This document shows positions 1-8,478 of a stretch of DNA of 64,000 nt, one piece after another. The position numbers and the translations under genes were made by a program. Where the stretch lies: the NCBI GenBank assembly GCA_947475095.1, contig CANJLG010000002.1, positions 82,022-146,021 of the forward strand. The letters are read 5' to 3'. Position 1 is the first letter of the stretch, and each line of letters begins with the position of its first letter. This DNA is from Flavobacteriales bacterium (GTDB lineage: Bacteria > Bacteroidota > Bacteroidia > Flavobacteriales_D > Crocinitomicaceae). The notes under the pieces are model-generated. The model made no database searches and was not told the DNA's origin. It saw only the letters and a list, made by a program, of their open reading frames with translations.

Positions 1-261
1 GCAGAATTGTCTTTATTTGCTGAAGACATTGATTTTTCAAATGAAGCAAGTGAACGATTAACGTGTAATTACGATGGAGATGATTTAGAAATTGGGTTTA
101 ACTCACGCTTTCTTGTTGAAATGCTATCTAGTATAGATACAGAAACAGTGAAACTTGCGATGAGTGAACCAAGCAGGGCTGGATTATTGATGCCCGTGAA
201 CAGTGAAAACAATAATGAAGATATACTAATGTTGGTCATGCCAGTCATGATTAATAGATAG
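1..261 (+). CDS. dnaN: DNA polymerase III sliding clamp (beta subunit), C-terminal part
   Basis: This is the last 86 residues of the beta clamp, the ring that tethers the replicative polymerase to DNA. The reading frame is open from the first base of the window, so the 5' part lies outside. The visible part has the pattern of the third clamp domain: an FNSRFLVEML-like helix, a strand ending in PSRAGLLMPV, and the terminal strand LMLVMPVMINR, which matches the LMPMR-type end of the family. rlmN follows 13 bases downstream on the same strand. Identification rests on the C-terminal domain only. Confidence 0.9.
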   Translation, partial: AELSLFAEDIDFSNEASERLTCNYDGDDLEIGFNSRFLVEMLSSIDTETVKLAMSEPSRAGLLMPVNSENNNEDILMLVMPVMINR

Positions 262-274
262 TGCCCAAAATAAA

Positions 275-1354
275 ATGAAGCTAGAGGATAAAATCAACAT
301 TAGAAATTTATCCTTGGCGGAAATTATCTCGCATTTACAGGATGCCAATTTCCCAGCTTTTAGAGCAAAACAAATTTTTGAATGGCTATGGAAGAAAAAT
401 GTTGGTTCATTTCAACATATGGGAAACCTAGGAAAGGAAATTATCCATTTTTTAGAGGAGAAATACTATATCGATTTTTTACAAGTCAAAGATCAACAGG
501 TTAGTAAGGACAAAACTGTAAAGTGTGCCTTTTCTATTGCTGACAACAAAATAGTAGAAGGTGTATTAATTCCAACGAATAAAAGAACAACTGCTTGTAT
601 TTCTTCACAAATTGGCTGTAGTCTAGCTTGCCAATTTTGCGCAACTGGTCGCTTAAAGCTCATGCGGAATTTATCTACTGGAGAAATGGTTGATCAAGTT
701 GTATACCTCAAAGATCAAGCAGCTAGTCTCTATGGAAAATCCTTAAGTAATATCGTCTACATGGGAATGGGAGAACCCTTACTTAACTATGCTAATGTAC
801 TTCGATCAATCGAACTCCTAACAGCAGAGGAAGGACTGGGAATTTCGCCTAAGAGAATTACAGTTTCAACAGCGGGAATTGCCAAAATGATTCGGAAATT
901 AGGAGATGATAAAGTAAAATTCAACCTTGCCCTTTCATTACATGCAGCTAATGATAAAAAAAGAAGCTCAATCATGGAAATAAATGATTCAAATAATCTA
1001 GAATCGCTTTCCGATGCCTTGATTTATTTTCATGAAGCAACTGGTACTCGCGTCACATTTGAATACATTATTTTTAAAGATTTCAATGATTCGATAGATG
1101 ACGCAAGGGAATTAGCACTTTTTGCACGTGTAGTTCCCTGTAAAATCAACATTATTGAATATAATCCAATTGACGACGGAATTTTTCAGCAAGCTGATTC
1201 GGAAAAAGTTTCCGCTTTTGCATCATACTTAGAATCCAAAAACATCATCGTCAACGTTAGAAGAAGTAGAGGAAAAGATATTGACGCTGCTTGTGGGCAA
1301 TTAGCAAATAAAAACAAAGCAATAGATAAAGAAGATAGGGAATTAAAAAAATGA
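275..1354 (+). CDS. rlmN: 23S rRNA (adenine-2503-C2) methyltransferase RlmN
   Basis: RlmN is a radical-SAM enzyme that methylates C2 of A2503 in 23S rRNA and A37 in some tRNAs. The 359-residue protein has the usual family length. The radical-SAM cluster motif is GCSLACQFCATG, with Cys115, Cys119 and Cys122 as the expected iron-sulfur ligands. A GEP motif follows in MGMGEPLLNY, and the C-terminal Cys340 in DIDAACGQL matches the methyl-carrying cysteine. The N-terminal helical part (about 1-90) fits the RlmN accessory domain. It sits 13 bases after dnaN and is probably co-transcribed with it. The next gene is convergent. Confidence 0.96.
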   Translation: MKLEDKINIRNLSLAEIISHLQDANFPAFRAKQIFEWLWKKNVGSFQHMGNLGKEIIHFLEEKYYIDFLQVKDQQVSKDKTVKCAFSIADNKIVEGVLIPTNKRTTACISSQIGCSLACQFCATGRLKLMRNLSTGEMVDQVVYLKDQAASLYGKSLSNIVYMGMGEPLLNYANVLRSIELLTAEEGLGISPKRITVSTAGIAKMIRKLGDDKVKFNLALSLHAANDKKRSSIMEINDSNNLESLSDALIYFHEATGTRVTFEYIIFKDFNDSIDDARELALFARVVPCKINIIEYNPIDDGIFQQADSEKVSAFASYLESKNIIVNVRRSRGKDIDAACGQLANKNKAIDKEDRELKK

Positions 1355-1377
1355 GCTAGCCCAATTTTTAAGATTGA

Positions 1378-2253
1378 TTAGATTGCATTAATCAATTCAC
1401 TTAAATCTGAGACCCGTTGTTCGTCTCCAATATACTGAAAGGATAGCATTAAATCCTCTATCATCCTTTTAATAATACTAGAATTAGAACAGGGTTCAAA
1501 ATGAGATCGATCTGGATTTAAATTTCTTGATGTCAAAAAATCACCAATTTCACGAGCATCCAGTATCTCGCCAAATGCCTTGGGATTGATATAAAATAAT
1601 ACACCAAAATCATTTTGTTGATTAATAATAAAATTAGACTGGTTGTAATCCATAAATGCCAAGACAAAAGAATTCGGCAAGTTGACGCCATATACTGGCA
1701 AATCTAAGGATTGAGCAATAATGCTATAAATTAATCCGATGGTGAATGGCGCGCCTTTTTTGCTTTCTAGTACTCTAGAAATATCAATTTCATCCGGGCT
1801 ATAACTATCTTTGTTTAAGCATTCGAAATGAGAAACGCCAAAAAATATTCGGTTAAAAATCTTTATTTGCTCAAAGCTGGTTTGATAATCATTGAACTCC
1901 AACCAAATAGCTCTTCGAAGTGTTTGTATCGTTTCATGAACATAAGAATCTTCTAGGTCGGTATCGTGATGTTTTGAAACAATGATTGAACCTAATAGCA
2001 AATCCTTTTCTTCTGATTTAACCCATTGAATCAGTTCATTTTTTAAGGCATTATTATGAATTTTATTAATAACTGAGAAAACTCTGGACTTAAATTCCGG
2101 TCCGAAATCATTGTTTTTACTCGCATTCTCTAAAGAATATAAAGCAGGCTCTCCAATTAAAATTAGTTCATTCTTTACTTGATCGTAAACCTGAGGGTCT
2201 GGATCTTCGATTAAACGAATGAGTGCATTAATTTTAGATATTCGGATGTCCAC
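1378..2253 (-). CDS. SirB1-like transglutaminase-fold protein
   Basis: A 291-residue protein with a C-terminal SirB1/Transglut_core2-like region (about 110-290). The hallmark segment KKGAPFTIGLIYSIIAQSL followed by LPVYGVNLPNSFVLAF corresponds to the family's NPISL...GVGFPGHF pattern. No cysteine occupies the classical catalytic position, as in most SirB1 proteins, so enzymatic activity is doubtful. The first 75 residues look like short HEAT-like helices. The start is GTG: a -7 promoter element lies four bases in front of it, and no upstream ATG fits. It is convergent with rlmN. The family is conserved but its biochemical role is not established. Confidence 0.75.
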   Translation of the reverse strand: MDIRISKINALIRLIEDPDPQVYDQVKNELILIGEPALYSLENASKNNDFGPEFKSRVFSVINKIHNNALKNELIQWVKSEEKDLLLGSIIVSKHHDTDLEDSYVHETIQTLRRAIWLEFNDYQTSFEQIKIFNRIFFGVSHFECLNKDSYSPDEIDISRVLESKKGAPFTIGLIYSIIAQSLDLPVYGVNLPNSFVLAFMDYNQSNFIINQQNDFGVLFYINPKAFGEILDAREIGDFLTSRNLNPDRSHFEPCSNSSIIKRMIEDLMLSFQYIGDEQRVSDLSELINAI

Positions 2254-2257
2254 ATTG

Positions 2258-2288
2258 CAAATTTATAGCTCGTTTAGATTGCCTAAAA
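2258..2288 (-). promoter_or_regulatory. Promoter of the SirB1-like gene (predicted leaderless)
   Basis: On the minus strand a TTTT box (2285-2288) is followed after 19 bases by TAAATTTG (2265 to 2258), a full match to the Bacteroidota -7 consensus TAnnTTTG. Four bases (CAAT) separate it from the GTG start, so transcription should begin at or next to the start codon. Confidence 0.6.
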
Positions 2289-2375
2289 GAAAAAAAAAAA
2301 TCTTTATCAATGTTCAAATGTTAATTCCGATGTAACATTAATATTTTTAAGACGTTAAAGAATTTCAGTTTCAAA

Positions 2376-2428
2376 TAAACTTTGCTACAGGTTGTTTGAA
2401 GAAGAGGCTTTAGGGCCTCTTTTTTTTT
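2376..2428 (+). terminator. Intrinsic terminator with a possible tiny transcript in front
   Basis: AAGAGGC (2402-2408), a six-base loop and GCCTCTT (2415-2421) form a 7-bp stem followed by a run of eight T (2421-2428), a textbook intrinsic terminator on the plus strand. The nearest upstream plus-strand gene, rlmN, ends 1 kb earlier and is separated by an antisense gene. Something starting in 2254-2390 may therefore be terminated here. A weak -7-like TAAACTTTG is at 2376-2384, which would leave an RNA of only about 40 bases. Confidence 0.55.
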
Positions 2429-2435
2429 ATCTTTG
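2428..2435 (+). promoter_or_regulatory. -7 element of the small lipoprotein gene
   Basis: TATCTTTG matches TAnnTTTG exactly and lies 14 bases before the ATG at 2450. It begins on the last T of the terminator's T-run. No good TTTG box is found 19 bases upstream, where the terminator stem lies. Confidence 0.45.
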
Positions 2436-2449
2436 AAAAAAAAAACAAA

Positions 2450-2776
2450 ATGAAAATATTTGGATTCTTATTTGGTCTTACTTTCTTGCTTTCTTGCAAA
2501 ACGCCCTGTAAAATTAAACAAGCTGCTTCTAATACGGATAATAAAACAATAGGCATTGTTCATGTTGCTGAAAATAATTGCCCCTACTATATCGAAGTAA
2601 TAAAAGGCGATAAAGATGATTTGAATAAAAAACTATACCCGATTGATTTTAAAGATAATTATAAGAAAAAAGGATTGAAATTATCTTTCAATTTTACATA
2701 CAGCAAAGCGATGAGTCCAGATAACTGTTCGGTAGATGGTGTTGTTGTAATTAATAATGTTGACGTAATACCTTAA
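2450..2776 (+). CDS. Small putative lipoprotein, unknown function
   Basis: A 108-residue protein that I do not recognise. The N-terminus (MKIFGFLFGLTFLLSC) is a lipoprotein signal peptide with lipobox LLSC and Cys16 as the predicted lipidated residue, so it is expected at the inner face of an envelope membrane. The mature part is short, polar and lysine-rich, with additional cysteines at KTPC, NNC and NCSVD. A strand-like segment (LKLSFNFTYSKAM) and the end VVINNVDVIP suggest a small beta fold. It is convergent with the ureohydrolase gene, six bases away. A -7 element lies directly upstream, so it is likely expressed alone. Confidence 0.6.
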   Translation: MKIFGFLFGLTFLLSCKTPCKIKQAASNTDNKTIGIVHVAENNCPYYIEVIKGDKDDLNKKLYPIDFKDNYKKKGLKLSFNFTYSKAMSPDNCSVDGVVVINNVDVIP

Positions 2777-2782
2777 AAGGCA

Positions 2783-3733
2783 TTAAATGAAATCACGCAA
2801 TAAATAACTCAAGGCCTTGCCTACCCTTTTCTTATCCAAATCACTAATTGGAGCTGCCTCTGTTAAATGGAAATAGGCCACTTTACCTTTAGAATTTGAA
2901 ACTTTTCTTACTGCTCTTCTTATGTCATCAAAGCACCATCCCGAGGGTGATAGAGCAGAACTAGGCATATCTGCGATACAGTCCATATCTATCTCAAGTC
3001 CAAAGACTGAAGTTTCGTCTTGGTGATTAATAAATTGATCTATATCCGTTATAAAATCCCGCCGACCATCTAAATAATCCTCATAAAATGTGTATTCAAC
3101 TTGATTGTCATTCATAAATTGGTGACTTGCCGAATTGAGATATGCACAATGCAATCCATAAACGTGATAGGTATTAATTAATCCTTCCTTGATGGCATAG
3201 GAAAAAGAATTGCCACTATGTCTGCCCTCCATGGCTCTACAATCTGCATGCGCATCAATATTAAGTACATTTATTTTCTCGAAATGTAAATTTGCCCACC
3301 GCATCAATGGAAGAGCATTATTATGTCCGCCGCCAATAATAATTGGAATTTGATGCTTGGCAACAACCAGTGTTAAACATTGTAAGACAAATTCATCTAA
3401 TTCAGAGACATACATAGTTAATTGACTTGGATTCGGTGCTTGGCCAACCCATTTAATATAGCCCATAAAAGCACTATTATGATCAAAATCTTGCGTGTTT
3501 AAAAACGCTGATAAAAAAGAAAAAAAAGCATTTTCTGCACCAGATAAACCTGAATTTGCCATTGGACCTACCGACTCTGAAATTCCTAAGATTATATATC
3601 TTGCTTTTGAGGTATCATTTGCAGCAAGGAATGATTGCCCTAAACGCATTTCGCCAAGGCGAGTTGAGCTAAAGGATATGATTGCTTGTTCGGTAAGCTG
3701 AATTAATTCAAAGTTATTGTTCTTGGATAGCAT
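2783..3733 (-). CDS. Ureohydrolase (arginase/agmatinase/formimidoylglutamase superfamily)
   Basis: A 316-residue binuclear-metal hydrolase of the arginase superfamily. Metal-binding motifs are visible in order: GGGH (His137), DAHAD (Asp160, His162, Asp164) and EIDMD (Asp249, Asp251). The second and third replace the usual SFDxDxxDP with a divergent EIDMDCIADMPSS. The substrate cannot be read from sequence; formiminoglutamate, arginine and other guanidino compounds are all possible. The frame stays open 43 codons further upstream, but that extension would run through most of the thioesterase C-terminus. The ATG at 3733 leaves a 20-base overlap with the thioesterase stop and is preferred. The pair is probably translationally coupled. 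Confidence 0.8.
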   Translation of the reverse strand: MLSKNNNFELIQLTEQAIISFSSTRLGEMRLGQSFLAANDTSKARYIILGISESVGPMANSGLSGAENAFFSFLSAFLNTQDFDHNSAFMGYIKWVGQAPNPSQLTMYVSELDEFVLQCLTLVVAKHQIPIIIGGGHNNALPLMRWANLHFEKINVLNIDAHADCRAMEGRHSGNSFSYAIKEGLINTYHVYGLHCAYLNSASHQFMNDNQVEYTFYEDYLDGRRDFITDIDQFINHQDETSVFGLEIDMDCIADMPSSALSPSGWCFDDIRRAVRKVSNSKGKVAYFHLTEAAPISDLDKKRVGKALSYLLRDFI

Positions 3734-4139
3734 AAGATTGAAGAATTGAAAGAAGGTCATTTGGAGGAGCAATGGGCTTTTTAGACATTGAACTAATGAA
3801 AACAAGACTTGTTTTAGCAGTAGCCAATAATTTTTGATTATCGTTGTAAATAAAATAATCAAAGTAGATTCTGACTCCTTTGATTGCCGATATTTTAGTT
3901 TCTATCAAAAGCATATCATCATAATAGGCGGGAGAAATATATTTAACCTGAAATTCAGATACGGGCAGCATAACGCCATTATCTTCTAAAGACTTGTATG
4001 AAATACCTAAGGATCGTAACGATTCGACCCTTCCTATTTCTAAAAAAGAAGCATAATTTCCATAATAACAATAACCCATCCTGTCGGTTTCTGAATACCG
4101 TACTCTCAAATAATGTTTATGGGTATAATTTATTTTCAT
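3714..4139 (-). CDS. Acyl-CoA thioesterase, 4HBT hot-dog fold (YbgC/FadM type)
   Basis: A 141-residue single hot-dog domain, the normal length for YbgC/FadM-type thioesterases. The signature YSETDRMGYCYYGNYASFLE contains the catalytic aspartate (Asp19) and matches the DxMGxVxxxxY pattern, although the histidine or asparagine often found later is replaced by tyrosines. Such enzymes hydrolyse short- or medium-chain acyl-CoA in the cytoplasm. It is transcribed away from dnaA, an arrangement common in Flavobacteriia, and its last 20 bases overlap the start of the ureohydrolase gene. Confidence 0.88.
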   Translation of the reverse strand: MKINYTHKHYLRVRYSETDRMGYCYYGNYASFLEIGRVESLRSLGISYKSLEDNGVMLPVSEFQVKYISPAYYDDMLLIETKISAIKGVRIYFDYFIYNDNQKLLATAKTSLVFISSMSKKPIAPPNDLLSILQSYAIQEQ

Positions 4140-4393
4140 CTTCTTTCAAAAATACAATTATATATGATCAAATTGTAATATTTATTGCTTATATTTACCA
4201 CATCTCCCGATTTATTTCATTTATTTATATTTGGTATGAAATACATGTAAAAAAAAGATAAAAATCAATAGCAATACGTTTTTTTTTTAACTATTTTATT
4301 CTAATATTTGCCCCTTGAAGATTAACCATTTGTTAAGGGTATATTTTTAAATTTAATACGAACTACACACACAATAATAGTTTTTTTGCCATA
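4140..4393. other. AT-rich divergent region between the thioesterase gene and dnaA
   Basis: A 254-base non-coding region, very AT-rich with runs of T, upstream of dnaA. It was inspected as a candidate replication origin. I see no perfect TTATCCACA box and no array of related 9-mers. The only structure is the small inverted repeat TTAAC-CATTT-GTTAA (4322-4336), nested in a CCCTTGA/TTAAGGG hairpin (4312-4339). An origin may lie elsewhere near dnaA or dnaN. Confidence 0.4.
4280..4310 (+). promoter_or_regulatory. Probable dnaA promoter
   Basis: A T-only run (from about 4280) and AATATTTG (4303-4310) approximate the TTTG-N19-TAnnTTTG promoter; the -7 box differs from consensus at its first base. 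It is immediately followed by CCCCTTGAAG and a hairpin. This would give dnaA a leader of about 80 bases. Confidence 0.4.
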
Positions 4394-5824
4394 ATGAATA
4401 TAGATCACGTTAAAACCTGGACAAGTTGTCTTGCATTAATTAAGGATAACATAACAGCTCAAGCTTTTAAAACTTGGTTTGAGCCAATTGTTCCTGTTAA
4501 AATTGAAAATAACATTTTAACGATACAAGTTCCGTCTCATTTTTTTTATGAGTGGCTTGAAGAACATTATATCACTTTATTAAGTCGGGTTATAAAAAAA
4601 GAAATTGGGCAAGAAGGTAGTTTAGAATATTCAATTTTAATGGAAAGCAATCACAAAAACGCCATTCCATATACTGTAAAACTTCCTACTCAAAACAACA
4701 ACTCCATTAGGAACATGCCTGTTTCGGTTCCAATTAACAATAATGAGAAGCAAATCAGGAACCCATTTATAATTCCTGGACTAAAAAAGATCAATATAGA
4801 GTCTAATCTGATGCCGCAGTTCACCTTAGATAATTTTGTTGAAGGCGACTGTAATAGATTGGCGCGTGCTTCTGGATATGCCATAGCAAACAAGCCTGGG
4901 GGCACTGCATTTAACCCATTACTAATCTATGGGGCTGTAGGATTAGGAAAAACACATTTGGCAAACGCTATCGGTATCGCTATCAAGGAAAAGCAACCAG
5001 CCAAAACTGTATTATATGTTCAGTCTGAAAAATTTGCTCATCAATTTATCGATGCAATAAAAAATCAAACGACCAACGATTTTGTTCATTTTTACCAAAT
5101 GATTGACGTACTTATAATCGATGATGTTCAATTTTTTGCAGGTAAAGAAAAAACTCAAGATGTCTTCTTTAGTATTTTCAATCACCTACACCAAAATGGC
5201 AAACAAATAGTTTTGACATCAGATAAAGCTCCTGTAGAACTTCAGGGTATGGAGCAGCGCTTGTTATCGAGATTTAAATGGGGCCTTTCTGCTGATTTAT
5301 CAATTCCCGATTTAGAAACAAGAATTGCTGTTCTACACAAAAAAATGCATGGAAGTGGTATAGAACTTCCTAAAGAAGTTGTAGAATATTTAGCCTATTC
5401 AATCAACACAAATATTCGTGAAATAGAAGGTGCTCTAAATACATTATTGGCACAAGCCTCTCTTAATAAAAAAGCAATTACGCTCGAATTAGCCAAACAA
5501 ATGGTAGACAAGTTCGTAAAAAATACTGCTCGCGAAGTTTCAATTGAATATATTCAAAAAGTGGTTTGTGACTATTTTGACTTGCCGATAGAAATGCTGA
5601 AGTCCAAAACTAGAAAACGAGAAGTTGTTCAAGCTCGCCAAATATCAATGTATTTTTCTAAAAAAATGACGAAGTCGTCACTAGCAAATATTGGTGCTCA
5701 TTGTGGCGGTAAAGACCATGCAACCGTTTTACATGCCTGTAGAACCGTGGTTAATCTTTCTGAAACAGATAAGCAATTCAAAATATACTTAGAAGATTTA
5801 GAGAAGAAACTTACACTACAATAG
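4394..5824 (+). CDS. dnaA: Chromosomal replication initiator protein DnaA
   Basis: DnaA binds origin DNA, opens the duplex and loads the helicase. The 476-residue protein is full length. Domain I (about 1-75) carries the conserved KTWFEPI segment. A variable linker spans about 85-140. The AAA+ domain has Walker A GAVGLGKTH (180-188), Walker B VLIIDDVQFF (239-248) and a sensor/arginine-finger region QRLLSRFKWGL. The C-terminal DNA-binding domain has the signature GGKDHATV (438-445). The ATG at 4394 is the first start after the AT-rich region. The thioesterase gene is divergent, and an unknown lipoprotein gene follows after 120 bases. Confidence 0.98.
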   Translation: MNIDHVKTWTSCLALIKDNITAQAFKTWFEPIVPVKIENNILTIQVPSHFFYEWLEEHYITLLSRVIKKEIGQEGSLEYSILMESNHKNAIPYTVKLPTQNNNSIRNMPVSVPINNNEKQIRNPFIIPGLKKINIESNLMPQFTLDNFVEGDCNRLARASGYAIANKPGGTAFNPLLIYGAVGLGKTHLANAIGIAIKEKQPAKTVLYVQSEKFAHQFIDAIKNQTTNDFVHFYQMIDVLIIDDVQFFAGKEKTQDVFFSIFNHLHQNGKQIVLTSDKAPVELQGMEQRLLSRFKWGLSADLSIPDLETRIAVLHKKMHGSGIELPKEVVEYLAYSINTNIREIEGALNTLLAQASLNKKAITLELAKQMVDKFVKNTAREVSIEYIQKVVCDYFDLPIEMLKSKTRKREVVQARQISMYFSKKMTKSSLANIGAHCGGKDHATVLHACRTVVNLSETDKQFKIYLEDLEKKLTLQ

Positions 5825-5920
5825 TTCTTTAAAAATTATTAAATACACATTGAACGTTTCTTATCATTCCTTTTGTTAATAAAATTACTAAAGTGAGACT
5901 TTACCTAAATGCTTAGGTGT

Positions 5921-5928
5921 TATTTTTG
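5921..5928 (+). promoter_or_regulatory. -7 element of the lipoprotein gene behind dnaA
   Basis: TATTTTTG matches TAnnTTTG and lies 16 bases before the ATG at 5945. It helps decide the start, because an upstream in-frame start at 5909 would place this promoter inside the coding sequence. Confidence 0.45.
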
Positions 5929-5944
5929 CTTTATAAATTCGGCT

Positions 5945-6625
5945 ATGAATAAAGTATTTTTATTTTGTCTATCACTAATATTACTGCTATCTTCTTGTAT
6001 TGAATTAATTGATGATTTAACAATACACAATGATGGAAGCGGAACCTTCAAATACACCATGAATTTGAGTTCGAGTAAAATAAAGGTGAATTCAATACTA
6101 GCCTTGGATAGCATTAATGGGAAAAAGGTTCTTTCAAAGGCTGAGATAAAATCTAAAATAAACCTTTTTGCTAGTCATTTGAAAACACAAGCTGGAATCT
6201 CAAATGTCTCCGTTTCTATAAATGATCTTGAATTAATTGTAAAGTTTTCTTGTGATTTTACCTCTGTATCAACTTTACAAAACGGTCTTAAAAATTCTTT
6301 AATAGCTATTAATAATATTAAAAACACAGAAGATTTAAATCAAAATTGGTTAAGTTATGATGGTGAAGTTCTGAAAAGAAATATACCGTTGTTCTCGATT
6401 ACCTTATCTGACCACGTAAAAGAATTAGATATAGACTTGTTGAAAACTGGCAATTACACGTCCATTAATCGTTTTGATCGTCCAATTGTAAAGGTTGAAA
6501 AAGTGGGAGCCAAAATAAACCCAAGTAGAACGGCATGCATGCTAAAGGTAAGCACGTATGATTTGCACAAAAATTATTCGTTAATCGATAATTGTATTTA
6601 CCTAAGCCCCATAAAAAATAAGTAA
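5945..6625 (+). CDS. Putative lipoprotein of unknown function
   Basis: A 226-residue protein that I do not recognise by name. The ATG at 5945 gives a clean lipoprotein signal (MNKVFLFCLSLILLLSSC) with Cys18 as the lipidation site. The mature protein begins with a strand-rich motif (LTIHNDGSGTFKYTMNLSSSK), followed by alternating amphipathic helices and strands. Together they suggest a small alpha/beta periplasmic domain. A lysine-rich, cysteine-containing C-terminus follows. It is the first of three same-strand genes (5945-9816) with 10- and 4-base gaps, so it should share a transcript with the two larger exported or membrane proteins downstream. Confidence 0.6.
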   Translation: MNKVFLFCLSLILLLSSCIELIDDLTIHNDGSGTFKYTMNLSSSKIKVNSILALDSINGKKVLSKAEIKSKINLFASHLKTQAGISNVSVSINDLELIVKFSCDFTSVSTLQNGLKNSLIAINNIKNTEDLNQNWLSYDGEVLKRNIPLFSITLSDHVKELDIDLLKTGNYTSINRFDRPIVKVEKVGAKINPSRTACMLKVSTYDLHKNYSLIDNCIYLSPIKNK

Positions 6626-6635
6626 TTCTGGAGAT

Positions 6636-8474
6636 ATGAAAAAATTAATGTTTTTTTTATTGTTGGTTAATTTTTCGAATGTAAAATCTCAATCAGAGTT
6701 ATTAATTCCTAAAGAGGCAATTACAGTATTCAGTATTAACAACATAAACTTGTTGCAAAAGATATCCGTGGATGAACTAATCCAATATGAATTTATGGAA
6801 GAAGTGCACCAAGAACTATTCGATGGCTCTACTTCTGAAAAAACATTAAAGGATGCTGGTATAGATTTTAACCAACGACTGAATGTTTTTTATGGTAAAA
6901 ACAATGATTATGAGCTGTCTGGCTTTACCTTCGGAGTAAGTGATTTAACTAATCTTTTTGAAGTGTTTGATGATTTTGAAGAACTCCAATCCAAATACGA
7001 TAATACAAAATTATATGGTTCTTTTTTTAATAATTTAATCATTAAAAATAATGCGGCATTGTTGATTAGATTTGAACCATCATATGAATTAGTCAACCGG
7101 AAGACAGACTCAATCTGGTATTCAAGAGGTAATTTACCTCCTTTTGACTTTAATGAGGAAGCGTTTAATGAAGAAGTATTTGAGACGGAAGATAGTACTT
7201 ACTTAGAGCCAATAATATATGATCAAGAAGAATTGCCTATTGAAATAGACGACCCAAATGAAAAGAATTATAATGAACTTAGAGATAGTGTTCAAATAAC
7301 ATTACAGGAGGCTTTACTTACCAATCTACTGGATGCATTATTTATAGACAACCTAAACCTCGTAAAAAGTGATACTAGGTTTTCTGAACAATTTACTCAT
7401 CCTTGTGAAGCGACATTTTATTTTGACAATTCAAGAAGTTTTAAAACAGCTAATGGACTATGGTATTTTCAAACAATTATGCCATCTATTTATAAAGATC
7501 TTCAAGAACTGTACACAGGAAATATAATTTTAGGAGATCTATTTTTAAAAGAAAAATCCATAGACTTTATGGTGAAAACCTATTATGGTGAAGAGCTTGG
7601 AGATATTTATTCGGAAATGAATGATGCTAAATTTGATAAAAATATCGCCAAATATATTCACAAAGGAAATTCTGCATTTTTTACGTACAACGTTAACATG
7701 AAAAAGGCATATGAAAAAGCCTATGAGACGATCATGCCAATTATTTCAGCAGAAAAAAATGCAGATGTTGCTATGAATGTACTCATGCTAGAATTACTCA
7801 ATGAATTTGTTGATAAAGACGCTGTATTTGACACCTATAAAGGTAGCATGTTCGGAACATTCAATGGGATTAAGAAAATAAATACTAAGAAGATAGAATT
7901 TATATACGATGAAATAACTTTCGAATACGAAGAGCAAGAAACTGAAGCTGTTGAAGACATGCCAGTCTTTACATTAGGATTTTCTATGGGCCGGGAGGAT
8001 ATACCAGAAATTATATTAAGAAACTTGGGGAAATTAACCAGTAAATTTGAAAAGCACGATGATTATTGGGTTTTAAAAAACGCAATTCTAGAGGCCGCTC
8101 CTTTATATATGATCAGCAAAAATAATTTATTTATTTTTACCAATGATGAGGATCTCGCTGTAAACCATTCAGATGGTTACGGAACAAATTCGCTCCCTAA
8201 AAAATTAGTAAGGAAATTAAAGCGTGGTGGTTTTATGAATGGTTATTTGGATATCGCAGGAACACTGAACCGATTCCCTAGCGACTTACTCAATAATCAG
8301 CAAAGTGAAATGATAAACTCCTTGAAAGGGAAATCTGGGAAAATGTATCTAGGTTCTTCAAAGACAACTAATAAATTGACCGCCTTCAATCTAAAGTATG
8401 AATTCAATGGTACTGAATATTCAGGACAACATTTATTAGACCTAATCAATACGGTTTATATTTTCTCAAAATAA
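6636..8474 (+). CDS. Exported protein resembling the DUF4836 family
   Basis: A 612-residue exported protein. The N-terminus (MKKLMFFLLLVNFSNVKSQ) is a signal peptide. The mature start, LLIPKEAITVFSINN followed by LLQKISVDELIQ, resembles the opening of Bacteroidota DUF4836 proteins (IPKDA-x-VxSIN...). That is a pattern judgement, not a database match. An acidic, low-complexity insert rich in Glu, Asp and Phe spans about 165-215. A repeat of the fold seems to begin near residue 440 (MPVFTLGFSMGREDIPEIILRNLGKL). No catalytic motif is visible. It starts ten bases after the lipoprotein gene and is followed by a functionally unknown partner. Confidence 0.55.
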   Translation: MKKLMFFLLLVNFSNVKSQSELLIPKEAITVFSINNINLLQKISVDELIQYEFMEEVHQELFDGSTSEKTLKDAGIDFNQRLNVFYGKNNDYELSGFTFGVSDLTNLFEVFDDFEELQSKYDNTKLYGSFFNNLIIKNNAALLIRFEPSYELVNRKTDSIWYSRGNLPPFDFNEEAFNEEVFETEDSTYLEPIIYDQEELPIEIDDPNEKNYNELRDSVQITLQEALLTNLLDALFIDNLNLVKSDTRFSEQFTHPCEATFYFDNSRSFKTANGLWYFQTIMPSIYKDLQELYTGNIILGDLFLKEKSIDFMVKTYYGEELGDIYSEMNDAKFDKNIAKYIHKGNSAFFTYNVNMKKAYEKAYETIMPIISAEKNADVAMNVLMLELLNEFVDKDAVFDTYKGSMFGTFNGIKKINTKKIEFIYDEITFEYEEQETEAVEDMPVFTLGFSMGREDIPEIILRNLGKLTSKFEKHDDYWVLKNAILEAAPLYMISKNNLFIFTNDEDLAVNHSDGYGTNSLPKKLVRKLKRGGFMNGYLDIAGTLNRFPSDLLNNQQSEMINSLKGKSGKMYLGSSKTTNKLTAFNLKYEFNGTEYSGQHLLDLINTVYIFSK

Positions 8475-8478
8475 TGTC

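Noticed and set aside
3734..3862. N-terminal extension of the ureohydrolase
   Set aside because: The extra 43 codons would cover 129 bases more of the thioesterase gene and encode a hydrophobic stretch not expected in a cytoplasmic enzyme.
4140..4393. Replication origin upstream of dnaA
   Set aside because: No TTATCCACA-type box or repeat cluster was found by eye; AT-richness alone is not enough. A GC-skew plot would be decisive.
5909..5944. Upstream start for the lipoprotein behind dnaA
   Set aside because: It would add a second hydrophobic stretch before the lipoprotein signal and place the -7 element inside the gene.
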